DNA from: Ridgeia piscesae
Taxonomy: Eukaryota > Annelida > Polychaeta > Sabellida > Siboglinidae
Reading direction: 5' to 3'
DNA length: 64,000 nt
Assembly: GCA_025642075.2 (NCBI GenBank)
Contig: JAODUO010000037.1
Location: 1,119,501-1,183,500 of the forward strand
Below, one piece after another: positions 43,401 to 53,862 of the stretch (its first letter is position 1; every line of letters starts with the position of its first letter). The notes beneath the pieces were generated by a model. The model made no database searches, was not told where the DNA came from, and saw only the letters and a list, made by a program, of their open reading frames with translations. Position numbers and translations under genes: made by a program.

Positions 43401-46400
43401 CTTTGCTCACCCACCCAGATTAAAGTTTTCAGGTTATTGGATTTGTATTTGCAACATATTTTTGGGATTATTGGAGTTTTTATTTGCAAAGTCCCTTAGC
43501 ACACATTATGACATGTCGAATGGTTGTACGATAACCCCCCCACTATGTGTGCCCCGTCATGGTTGGAAGTATTCACAGTGTGTGTTTCCAGATTTCTGAC
43601 ACATACTGCCGTCCAGGATTTGATAATCAAACAGTTTGAGTCCACCTGGAAATGATTTGTTGACAGGCAGCAAGGGTTGGACGAGTTGATGCCTTCGTCC
43701 AATCAGCAGACAAAAACTTCCTCGTTCCAGTAGGTGGAGCCATTGTTGCAGGATTTGACGCAGATCTAGTGAATAGGATAAGCAAGACCTACCCAGGCAA
43801 GTGGATAAATTGGCAAATATCACATGGTTAAAATGATGTACGCATTGTGCACATGTAACATAATATAATTTATTAATATGTCTTCTATATCTGCACCATG
43901 TATCTGGCAATTCTAGCCATTCAGAGGCATGCTAAAGCAGTATTAATTGTTTAAACAATAACATAGAAATTACCCAGTATGAAGCAATAAAGTAATCCAA
44001 ATAAATGAGTAGATAATACAAAGGATAATAAATGCTAAACTAATAATACAAAGAAATACTAGTATATTATACTGGCAAATAAAAAAATAACACGTTTTAT
44101 ATAAATGTTGCTAACTGTTCTTTTAATTCTTACTATGTAACCTGCAAAGTATAACTTTAAATTATATCAAAGCAAACAATTTCCAAAACAAACAATTACC
44201 CGTACGGTATATGGAAATGTTAGGTATCTTACAAAGCAAGGACTGTCCACTGGAACATTTCAGAGTTTGTTGGAGATTTTTATGTACTTAGAACTTGATT
44301 AGTTCACACTTGTTGTCGCTTATCACTAAAATCGTGATCTTGTCACCCCAGGGCGAGCATCGTCGGGTCCAACCCTTGACCTCTTCATTACCCTTCTGTC
44401 ACTTGGTCTCCATGGATACCAGAAATTGCTCGCTGAACGCAAGCGGTTATTCACTTATCTGCAGACGGCACTCAGTGAAGTTGCTCAACGTCATGGAGAA
44501 CGAGTCCTGCAGACGCCACACAACAACATATCTATGGGTAGGTGGTGCCACCTGGTGGTGACTCTACGAATGTTCTTTTGTGACAACTGGTGAATACACC
44601 GCATAAGCTATTGAACCAAGTGTCTACCAAAGCAGATGTATAATTATTATACTGTAAATCCTGTATTACTAGCCGCACCCCTAATTAAAGCCGCACCCCG
44701 ACTTTTGACCTAAATCCCGAATTTCTTCAGCACTGTTTGATATCGGCAAAACCCTTATTTAAAGCTGCACCCCGACTTTGAGCCAAGACTGCGTGCGACA
44801 TACTGCCGTAAAGCGCGCAATGTGGAAACATTTTAATGTGTTTCATAAAAGTCATAACTTTGCTAATAATGATCATAAATGAATAACTGAAAGACTCATT
44901 ATTGTAATGCATTTATAATTACAACACAGTATGTATTTTAATCGGAACATTACTACGTGAATTAGGACAATAACGGGAACAAAAATAACCACAATTTCAC
45001 CATGCTATCAGAACATAATTGGGTGGCAGAATAACGAATAAAATGTAGCCACGTATTTAAGCTATTCAATGGTGTTAAAATTGTTAAAATATGTTAAGAA
45101 GTATTGGTTTTATAGGATTGTATGTAGAACCATGCATAATGCTGGCACCTATAAAATGTAAGCTACCCATCCTCTCCCAGGCCTGTGTCGGCTATACTTC
45201 AAAGACGCTTCCTTGCCGGCTAGCAACAATGTAATAACTTGGCGTCTCCGCCAGCGTGGGAACGGATGTAACACATTTTTCTCAGACAGTCGTCCCTTAA
45301 TTAGGCCACCAGCCACCCGTGTTTGTCCAGGCAGCGCCCAGGCACATGGAAGTCGGGGTTACAACATTGTATCTTGACCCAGAAAGCAAATGCAATTAAC
45401 TCGGTCATCAGTGGCTGGGAAGCCCTGGTAGAGTGTGGTGTTATTTTGACAATCGGCATGAAGCCTGGCTTTTGTAAACGTGTGAACATTGTTCTTGGAA
45501 CTGAGATTAAAACTAATGTCAAAACAAAACAGATGGCGTGGGATTGATGCTAACAAAGGACGATGACATAACATTTATTTGCCAGCGCGTGCCGCAGCAT
45601 CAAAGACTCAGACATGGACACATTACACTGAACGACACCATCATGCCATTCGCGACAGCGTTCTTTGACAGCGACAATACTACAGTAGTGCTGACAAAGG
45701 ATTATATTAACTGTGAAAGGAATTATTTCATTGTTTGATGATGATTGTCTGGTGTACAGACGCCGAGCCGTTCCCTTCCCCGACGCATTCTTTGACAGCG
45801 ACGATGAAATGGACTTTTGTGGAGTATAACTGTGACATGTTTTCATATTATGATCGTTGTATCTGAACATTTTATGGACATGGGATTTTATTAACTGTGT
45901 TATATCATTTGTTTACCACAAGTGGCAATTGTAATGCAATGTGTTATTTATAAAACCGGCTTCGTTTCTTCGGTAAGTTTTTCACGTTTATACCGACAAT
46001 TCTGTGACCCAAATGTCAATTTGTTTAGGCAAATTACTGTATTTAAAGCCGCACCCCAACTTTGGCATTTTCGTCCTCATTTCGGCTACACACTACTGTA
46101 TTAGTAGCCGCGGCTAGTAATACAGGATTTACGGTAATTATAGTTTTGACACCATGTTAAGTGAACATTTGCAAGTTCTCAACTTTTTAGTATACAACAA
46201 TTCGCAAAACAATTCGAGTTAGACATCCTGTTTTAACACATTTGACATTGTCAGTCGTGTGATCCCAGGCTTAATTGGTTATGGACTGGAATTTGGAGAG
46301 TTCAAATGAACTGAACACTCATCTGTATAAGCCACTTATGGTCATGTGACACTTGTGGTCATGTGACAAGTGTTGTCATGTGACACTTGTTGTTTTGCTG

Positions 46401-49027
46401 CAGCAATGTCACTGACTCGTCTGTCACCCAAGAACGCCACACAACTTGGGGCAATGCTCTTCACAAGGTGTGTCTCAGGAACAAGGTAAGTGTCGGGTCT
46501 CTATGGAACAGGGTGACGCAGACAGACCTAGTGTTACAATAATCTACCACTGTAAATATCAACTGTCATCTACGAATTGGACAATGAACACACATGTGTG
46601 ATGCTGGTAGCATATGATAATGTTTATTACAATAACATTTATTTTTTAGGTATATAATATTCAATTATTTTATTGTTTTTTTCTTTTATGCAACTCCCAC
46701 TGCGGTGCAAATTGATAACACGTGATAATATTTATTACAATAACATTGATTTTTATTATATAATATTCAATTATATCATTATTGTTTTGTGATGAGAAAA
46801 TATGACAGAATTATGAAAATAAATACGAATGATGAAAGTTTGAGTAGAAGGAAGGGGTAAGACAGATCTGGACGTGGTGAGAGAAACAGCGAGGAGAGAT
46901 TAAACCAGAGAGCAGACAACCAAAGCTCAAGATTGAAGAGCAAAATTAAGAAGGTGATAATTACTGTAGTGGTACAAGAGATCTATTAGAGCATAATAAT
47001 AATAATTTTATTTACCCAGAATATACTTTTGCTCAGAGGCGCATAACATTTAATATTTATAAAACATAAATATATAAAATGTATGTAATTAAGCTTACAT
47101 GGTAAAGACAATATGTTAAGTGTTAACAGTAAATAAATATATAAATAAATAAGGCTTCTAATAATCATAATGTATAAACAGTTACTAAACTTATTAGCAC
47201 TAAATGCATATATAAAATAATAATAATAAATGAATAAATATATTAATAAGTTAATAATTAATCATAAAGTAAGATACTAAAATAATGTTAGAAACAATAA
47301 TTATGGTTAAAATGAATTCATTATGTTATGCAATCTTCAAATATGTGTTTTAAATTATACTTAAAAAATTCGAGTGAGTCTACAAGGCAAAGAGAGCACA
47401 TGTAAGAATGATTGAGGATGGCAGATGACAGGACACAGAGAGAGGCTTATCAAAGGAACAGAATCACTTCAGTGACACTCTGGTCAACCACAGATAACAA
47501 AAGTAAACATTCTCTTATGTGTAGTTGGAGTAGTAGGGTCACTATTATGTGTTCTCTTTGCAGTAGGGTTACACAAATAGTGATAAATCGACTGATGTTC
47601 TAAACCGCTCCTGGGTGGCACAGTTTCCCATGGTGCATGTGGGTCATGCATTCTGGCTGGGCGTGGCAATGTTAGATTTGGCCTACATTATACTACGAAA
47701 GGTCCAAGTGTTTTCATTGAAAAAATACAAAATGGGGCTCAGTTGAAGTTAACAGGATCATTACAAAACAAATTTTTGAGAAAATTGCTTTCAAAGTTTA
47801 TCAGCATTATGGAACAAAGGACATAAACAAAGACATGATAGGCATAACACAAAATACAGGTTTTATGGCATAAATAAGTTTATTTTTGCTGTACAATGTG
47901 CATGACTGGCAAGTTGAATAATTTTTCTACTTGGAAATGTTGGTAAGTCAAATTCTTTTTTACGTCAAAATCCAATAAAACATTATTTTTCCCAACCCAC
48001 CAGATACCTTAACAGGTTTTGTATAATTAATTGGGGTTTCGAAATAGATTAATTTATGTAAATGAATATAATATTATAATATATGTGTGATGCCTGTCTT
48101 GAAGGCAGTCTGGATATCTCTGTGTAAACAGTCACCTCTCACCTAGACAACAAAAGATATGGCTGATCGTAGAGGGATTACTGTGTGTCACAGTTTGGCT
48201 GCATATGTGACGTATTGTAAGATTGATGCTGTATTATATACTGAACAAAATTATAAATGCAACATCAGAAATTACTAAAGATTGTTTTCCATTACAGTTT
48301 AAGTAGTAAATCAATTAATTCAAAATACATTTAAGGATCATTATGGAAGATTTCAGACATTTTTTTTCAAATAGATATTCATGGGCAATCACAGAGAATC
48401 ATTAAGAACATGGTGGGGGTAAAGTGTCAGAAATTCACTACTCAACATCCAGTATGTCCTCTGTTGGCATCTCACAGAGCAGTACATCGCCTGCGCATGG
48501 ACCCCCCATCAGATTGTCCATTCTTGCCTGTGGAATGTGTTGCATAATGATCCATAAATGGATTTTGAATTAATTGATTTTTAACTTGAACTGTAAGGAA
48601 TTTTTTTAAATGTCTGATATGTTTATCATTCAGTGTAACTGGATAAAATAAGTGGGAAATCTTTTGTAAAGATGACACTCTGTATCTCTAGTGTCATTGT
48701 AGGGTTGTTGCCCGTGGTGAAGAGAAGGAGGTGTGCGGTTTCATGTTCCGTGGATTCGGAGCGCACTCTAGTGAGTATCCTTGTAACTACCTCACTGCGG
48801 CAGCGGCAATTGGCATGACACAGAACGATGTTGACACTTTCATCAAGAGGCTCGACAAAGTGCTGTCAAAATGTATGTCGTCTGGTGACACTGACAATAG
48901 TGACTGTAGGCCTTCACTGAAAAGTGAATCTGAGAGAGGGGAGTGCGAGGGCAAAGGGGATATGGTGTCTTCTATCCCACCCGACCTGGAGAACCAGTTT
49001 AAGACAGTGTCGGTGGATGAAAAATGA
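37451..49027 (+). CDS. SEPSECS: O-phosphoseryl-tRNA(Sec) selenium transferase (with two apparent defects)
   Basis: Exons: 37451-37564, 38186-38342, 38712-38830, 39689-39847, (start unseen)-42150 to 42268, 42823-42925, 43667-43796, 44352-44537, 46404-46485 and 48703-49027; roughly 505 aa (human 501). This PLP enzyme turns O-phosphoseryl-tRNA(Sec) into selenocysteinyl-tRNA with selenophosphate. Visible blocks are [130 protein letters not shown], the PLP-lysine region [18 protein letters not shown], and [18 protein letters not shown]. Oddities: exon 2 needs one extra base near 38311-38322 to keep frame; exon 5 has no visible acceptor and lacks about 11 codons; intron 7 uses a GC donor at 43797. 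The upstream in-frame ATG at 37445 would add two residues. The C-terminal tail after KRLDKVLSK is acidic and not conserved. Confidence 0.92.
37587..37672. repeat. (CA)n / CACACG microsatellite at 5' end of SEPSECS intron 1
   Basis: CACACG and CACACA dinucleotide-rich tract about 22 nt after the exon 1 donor. Confidence 0.95.
40148..41815 (+). repeat. 30-bp minisatellite, about 55 copies, SEPSECS intron 4
   Basis: Units of GGTGGTAGCCACTCACTTCT then ATTGTCTCTA. The segment TTCTATTGTCTCTAG|G looks like a polypyrimidine tract with an AG acceptor, so each unit resembles a 3' splice site. A few units have single-base slips that shift frame. The 30-bp period makes open frames on both strands (up to 156 codons) that are not genes. 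Confidence 0.97.
41876..42037. repeat. Short palindromic (MITE-like) repeat
   Basis: ACATTTTTGTAAGAAATTCACTTAG near 41882 is inverted as TAAGTGAATTTCTTACAAAA near 41998. The arms are about 35 bp with an 85-bp centre. Confidence 0.65.
44652..46134 (+). mobile_element. Second pogo/Tigger-like transposon with TIRs and TA target, SEPSECS intron 8
   Basis: It starts CTGTAAATCCTGTATTACTA then GCCGC and ends inverted (GCGGCTAGTAATACAGGATT then TACGG), flanked by TA on both sides (44650-44651 and 46135-46136), the pogo/Tc1 target. Subterminal motifs TTAAAGCCGCACCCCGACTTT occur near 44683 and 44757 and in inverted setting near 46040. Inside, 45280-45830 shows eroded Tigger-like C-terminal coding: [13 protein letters not shown] and an acidic end [14 protein letters not shown] before a stop; [11 protein letters not shown] just upstream suggests a duplication or a frame-mixed copy. 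It is 1483 bp, too short for a full transposase. Confidence 0.8.
48237..48560. mobile_element. Probable DNA-transposon remnant, SEPSECS intron 9
   Basis: Starts ATACTGAACAAAATTATAAA then TGCAACA, resembling a widespread transposon end, and contains CATCTCACAGAGCAGTACAT then CGCCTGCGCATGGAC, resembling the interior of a common aquatic-animal Tc1-like element. The right inverted end is not recognised. Confidence 0.4.
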
Positions 49028-49565
49028 TTCTGTGTGGGAAAAAACAATTCACCAAGAATCAAGATATTGGTCAACGTGTTTATTCAAACATTTAAATGCA
49101 ATAGTCTCCCAGAAACAGTGATAAACTCTAAAGCATTAAACATCTTTTATAATCGTTTAGACAAATTCAGGCAATCTTCTATGACTTTGAAGCATAACTA
49201 ATAATAAATACAAGAATCACAATGCATCAATTTATAATTTACATTGAATATGAACATCTGACCATTGTGGAACACAATGAATTCTGTGATAAGAACCATC
49301 ATAAGGTATGGTAATAATACTACCGGTACATATTTAACTCAAAAGTGAATTGTACTACAGTTGGTTCCAGTTTAAACTGTGTCAGAAATGCTACATCAAA
49401 CTCAAAGTCACATATATGTATAAGGAGTTATGCCTCATCCAGAAAGGTATTGTGTGAATTAACTTGCAAAACATGAGTATCTATCAAAGATAGAATATCT
49501 ACTCGACTGCCCTGATAACAATGGACAAATGAATGTTACAAATAAAGTCATGCAATAATCTGGTA
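49028..49565 (+). other. SEPSECS 3' untranslated region
   Basis: AT-rich non-coding sequence from the stop codon to just past AATAAA at 49541-49546. Confidence 0.65.
49541..49546 (+). terminator. SEPSECS poly(A) signal
   Basis: AATAAA about 515 nt after the stop, on the sense strand, followed by a GT-containing stretch (GGTATGATTGTTGGATGTT). Confidence 0.65.
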
Positions 49566-50054
49566 TGATTGTTGGATGTTATTGTTAACTGTGTACAAAC
49601 ATTTCCTTTCACAAGCATATGCCAAATTCATGGGACAACAAAATATGTGTTGTTCAGTTCACCGAAAATTTGTTAAAGGGAGCCAAAACACAGTGAAAAT
49701 TAAGTAATAAAAAACTAACCATTTGCGCATAATTTATATATATATATGTGTATATATTATATATATTTTATATATATTATTCCGGTAGTTTACTAGAAAC
49801 ATGTTATTGACGACACAAAAATTAATTTGTATGGACACTTTTTCATAGAAGCTGATGTCACAAGTTTCTACTTTTCCATGTTAGCTGGTTGCTTAACGGT
49901 AGTTAAGAATACTATTACAACTTATTGTTTACAATGCTCTGTTAACCCATACATTGTACACAGCCAACCATTAGTTAGATATGTTAACAACTGGCTGATT
50001 ATGCCACTTTCAAAGGTGTAAGTTGTTTTTTTATGTGTAGTTGTAACTTTAGTA

Positions 50055-50390
50055 GAGCGCTGTAGCTCAGAAGTAGAGCTTCGGACTCTCAACTATGAGA
50101 ACCCGGGTTCGAATCCTGTGCTGTTGTGTTAAAAACATGGGCAAGTTTTTTCACTCTACATTGCTCCAGTTCACCCAGCTGTATGAATGAGTACCTGGCT
50201 TTAGACAGTGGTGGATATGTGTACGAGCAGCCTTTGTGCATTAATTGTAGCATATGGCTGGATGCTTCCCAGAGAAGCCGAGATGGTGTCTGAGTGAACA
50301 GGCCTGTCAGGGAAGTAAAGTGTAAAGCGCTTTGAATTATCCTGAAGACTGGATACTGGCACTATATAAGAACTTGCCTTTTTTCTTTTT
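50055..50390 (+). mobile_element. tRNA-derived SINE copy B (intergenic)
   Basis: Best preserved copy. The tRNA-like head GCGCTGTAGCTCAGAAGTAG has an A-box-like element, and the B box GGTTCGAATCC is at 50106-50116. The body TTGCTCCAGTTCACCCAGCT is shared with copy A, and the tail runs GTGTAAAGCGCTTTGAATTA to TATATAAGAACTTGCC then a T-rich end. Confidence 0.87.
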
Positions 50391-50553
50391 TATCTTACCT
50401 ACAAAACTGATAGTTCAATCTGTAAGAACATTGATAATTTTCACTTTTCTGCCTTACTTCAAAATCGCACATAGAACAGATGTTTACGAAACACTGATCA
50501 CTGCAGAGTGCACATTTGAGACATTTCAGCAGTATAAGGGGATAGATCACATT

Positions 50554-51025
50554 GCCGCTGTCGCGCTTACATTTTTCCGGGCGTTAAAAATATTCTGGTT
50601 GACGTTTCTGCGCATGCGCAATAAATGTAAAATCACAAACAAAGCATTTTCGGTATAAATGCTACGAGCTGTTTGTTAACTTACCTGTGATGATTACTGT
50701 GAAGAGTTTCTTAAAATGTCGTTCAACGCAATAAAATGTTACGTTTTTTATAAATCACTGTGTCTGTCACGGATTATGGCGCACTGTTGTCATGTGATTT
50801 ACGCTTGCTATCAAAATATGCCTCAAAACTTGTTTGCCTCGTGTTAATTTGCGACAAATAACTTTGCTGAGAGGTTATATACATCCTAACGAACAACCCC
50901 GTAATATTTATACCATAAATGCTTTGTCTTTTCGCTGCACATTGATGATTTTACATATATCGCGCATGCGCAGAAACATCAAACAGAACGTTTTTAACAC
51001 CGGAAAAATGTAAGCGCTACACCGC
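50554..51025. mobile_element. MITE with about 105-bp inverted arms and CGCATGCGCA motifs
   Basis: The left arm (GCGCTTACATTTTTCCGG at 50562, TTTCTGCGCATGCGCA at about 50605, AAAGCATTT at about 50643) is inverted at the right (TGCGCATGCGCAGAAAC-like block at about 50964-50980, CCGGAAAAATGTAAGCGC at about 51000). The central part is non-coding. Target duplication not identified. Confidence 0.8.
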
Positions 51026-51507
51026 TACTGAAACCTTTGTACAAGCATATGGATTAGGATACGTATCTGGTGAAATGAAGGCCCTCGTGCAAGTATCAGT
51101 GCATGAAAAGAACTGGAAAAGAACACTATATTGAAACCAGAACACATTTCCCTGTAGGACATCTTTATAATATTGGAGAATGAAAATGGAGACATGGAGA
51201 ATATGGACTTCCTGCCCACAACCTCGTATTCGAGTGCGAGACTTACATGGCCTATTGCGAAAAAATACTGTACTATTGGTACGATAATTCCAACTGCATT
51301 GAAAGGAGGCAAAACTGGACAGAATGTTCAATGAAAGCTGTGACACTGTTGCCACATTTCTCTACTGTGACACAAAGTAGAAAAATCAAAATGCTGCATC
51401 AGGTAAACAGCTGAAATAAAACATGTTTGTCCTGGTGTATTTTGAATTGTTAATTTCAAAGGTAAAATGAGTCAGTGACGGTTTCATCCCTGCTTACGTC
51501 ATTGATC

Positions 51508-52648
51508 AAATGCAACTACATGCTTAGGGTACATTCCAAACCAAGTCACTGCTAGCTGTCTATAATAACATCAATATTCTACATGCTTAGGGTACATTCC
51601 AAACCACGTCACTGCTAGCTGTCTATAATAACATCAATATTCTACATGCTTAGGGTACATTCCAAACCAAGTCGCTGCTAGCTGTCTATAATAACATCAA
51701 TATTCTACATGCTTAGGGTACATTCCAAACCACGTCACTGCTAGCTGTCTATAATAACATCAATATTCTACATGCTTAGGGTACATTCCAAACCACGTCA
51801 CTGCTAGCTGTCTATAATAACATCAATATTCTACATGCTTAGGGTACATTCCAAACCACGTCACTGCTAGCTGTCTATAATAACATCAATATTCTCAATG
51901 CTTAGGGTACATTCCAAACCACGTCACTGCTAGCTGTCTATAATAACATCAATATTCTATCATGCTTAGGGTACATTCCAAACCACGTCACTGCTAGCTG
52001 TCTATAATAACATCAATATTCTATATGCTTAGGGTACATTCCAAACCACGTCACTGCTAGCTGTCTATAATAACATCAATATTCTACATGCTTAGGGTAC
52101 ATTCCAAACCACGTCACTGCTACTGTCTATAATAACATCAATATTCTACATGCTTAGGGTACATTCCAAACCAGTCACTGCTAACTGTCTATAATAACAT
52201 CAATATTCTACATGCTTAGGGTACATTCCAAACCACGTCACTGCTAACTGTCTATAATAACATCAATATTCTACATGCTTAGGGTACATTCCAAACCACG
52301 TCACTGCTAGCTGTCTATAATAACATCAATATTCTACATGCTTAGGGTACATTCCAAACCACGTCACTGCTAGCTGTCTATAATAACATCAATATTCTAC
52401 ATGCTTAGGGTACATTCCAAACCACGTCACTGCTAGCTGTCTATAATAACATCAATATTCTACATGCTTAGGGTACATTCCAAACCACGTCACTGCTAGC
52501 TGTCTATAATAACATCAATATTCTACATGCTTAGGGTACATTCCAAACCACGTCACTGCTAGCTGTCTATAATAACATCAATATTCTACATGCTTAGGGT
52601 ACATTCCAAACCACGTCACTGCTAGCTGTCTATAATAACATCAATATT
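51508..52648 (+). repeat. 63-bp tandem array, 18 copies, intergenic
   Basis: Highly uniform units (ACATGCTTAGGGTACATTCC, AAACCACGTCACTGCTAGCT, then GTCTATAATAACATCAATAT). It lies between the SEPSECS poly(A) signal and the CPSF1 3' end and does not touch an exon. Confidence 0.97.
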
Positions 52649-53786
52649 CCTCGCTTGACTTGATTTTCGTGTATCAATTCCATTTTTCGGCCCAATTTGA
52701 GACATACAACCGGTGTTGATTAAAACATTTTGATCTTTGAATTGTGTGCAGGTTTGACAATTGAAGTTTGGATATTTTAAGTTGATTAATCACTTTTCAT
52801 GTGTCCGAGACAATTACCATTCTTGAGTCTCGTATAACGGTGTTTTCTCATGGTGGCTTCTGCCACCTTTTCATTCCAGGAACATGTCTTATTGCTTGCA
52901 AACTGAGGATGAGTTTGCACTACTGCAAGGACAGTTTGCTACTTTAGTGACACCAGGTAACAACTGTACTTGGATGATTTAGTCACTTGAACTGTTTACC
53001 CGACGACGATGTCACTGGGACAGTGTAGGCACGTGTGAAGTCACGTCACAGACTGATATTGTATGAATATAGATAATACAAACACATACATACAGATCTT
53101 GTTTGACAGGGATGTAGAGCACTGTTTTGTTGATTAGTTTCATTGCCTCGTTGCACAGACTGTGTTATTGTATGAATACTAGGATGAATTAGTATAACAC
53201 AGGTGACATACAGATGGCACACAATTATACACACAGATGACACACACACATACAGATGACACTTATACACATAGATGTCACACACAAAGATGTCACACAC
53301 ACAGATGACACACATGCAGATGCATCGTACACATATGACGCGAACACAAATGACATACACAAGGACACAGACAACGCACACGTAGATGATGCATACAGAC
53401 GACACACACGTTGGATTTTCAGTTGTGGTACAATGTCCTGGAATATGACTACAATACACTAATAGGAGACTGGACTGAGCTATTGTGTTTCAAACACTGC
53501 AGAGAAAGACAACTACCATTAAACATGTTACAACTATTTATTTAATAATTGCTGCCATTCTTAAAACAGCTTGTATAACATTTACTTATCTAAAAATTAC
53601 ACAACATAACAACATGCATTCCAAAATTGACATAGATAACTTGAGATGCAGTGTGCATACACTGGAACATGTCATAAATCATACATTTGTAATGTTCAAA
53701 GACACGTAAACAAAACAGACTCTGCTGAAGCATGTATATTGGTTGAACACTGGAGGAGAGTAGTCACAGACAGCAGCTGATAATGT
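52649..53786. other. Convergent intergenic stretch, no gene recognised
   Basis: Non-coding as far as I can tell. A low-complexity CACACAGATGA-rich patch lies at about 53205-53410. A possible exon-like segment at 52881-52957, bounded by AG and GTAACA, has no recognisable protein similarity. Confidence 0.5.
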
Positions 53787-53792
53787 TTTATT
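53787..53792 (-). terminator. CPSF1 poly(A) signal
   Basis: TTTATT on the plus strand (AATAAA on the minus strand), 71 nt after the CPSF1 stop codon. Confidence 0.65.
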
Positions 53793-53862
53793 TGTTTTCT
53801 CTTGTAAAATGTGACGTTGTGTGCTGAGAGATGGTGTTGACATTGACAACTTGCTGCAGGTC

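Noticed and set aside
45301..45574. Overlapping minus-strand frames in SEPSECS intron 8
   Set aside because: They lie inside the pogo-like relict whose coding remains are on the plus strand.
51508..52648. CRISPR-like regular array
   Set aside because: Units are fully repeated with no unique spacers, and the window is eukaryotic.
52881..52957. Possible plus-strand exon bounded by AG and GTAACA
   Set aside because: No recognisable protein similarity and no partner exons.
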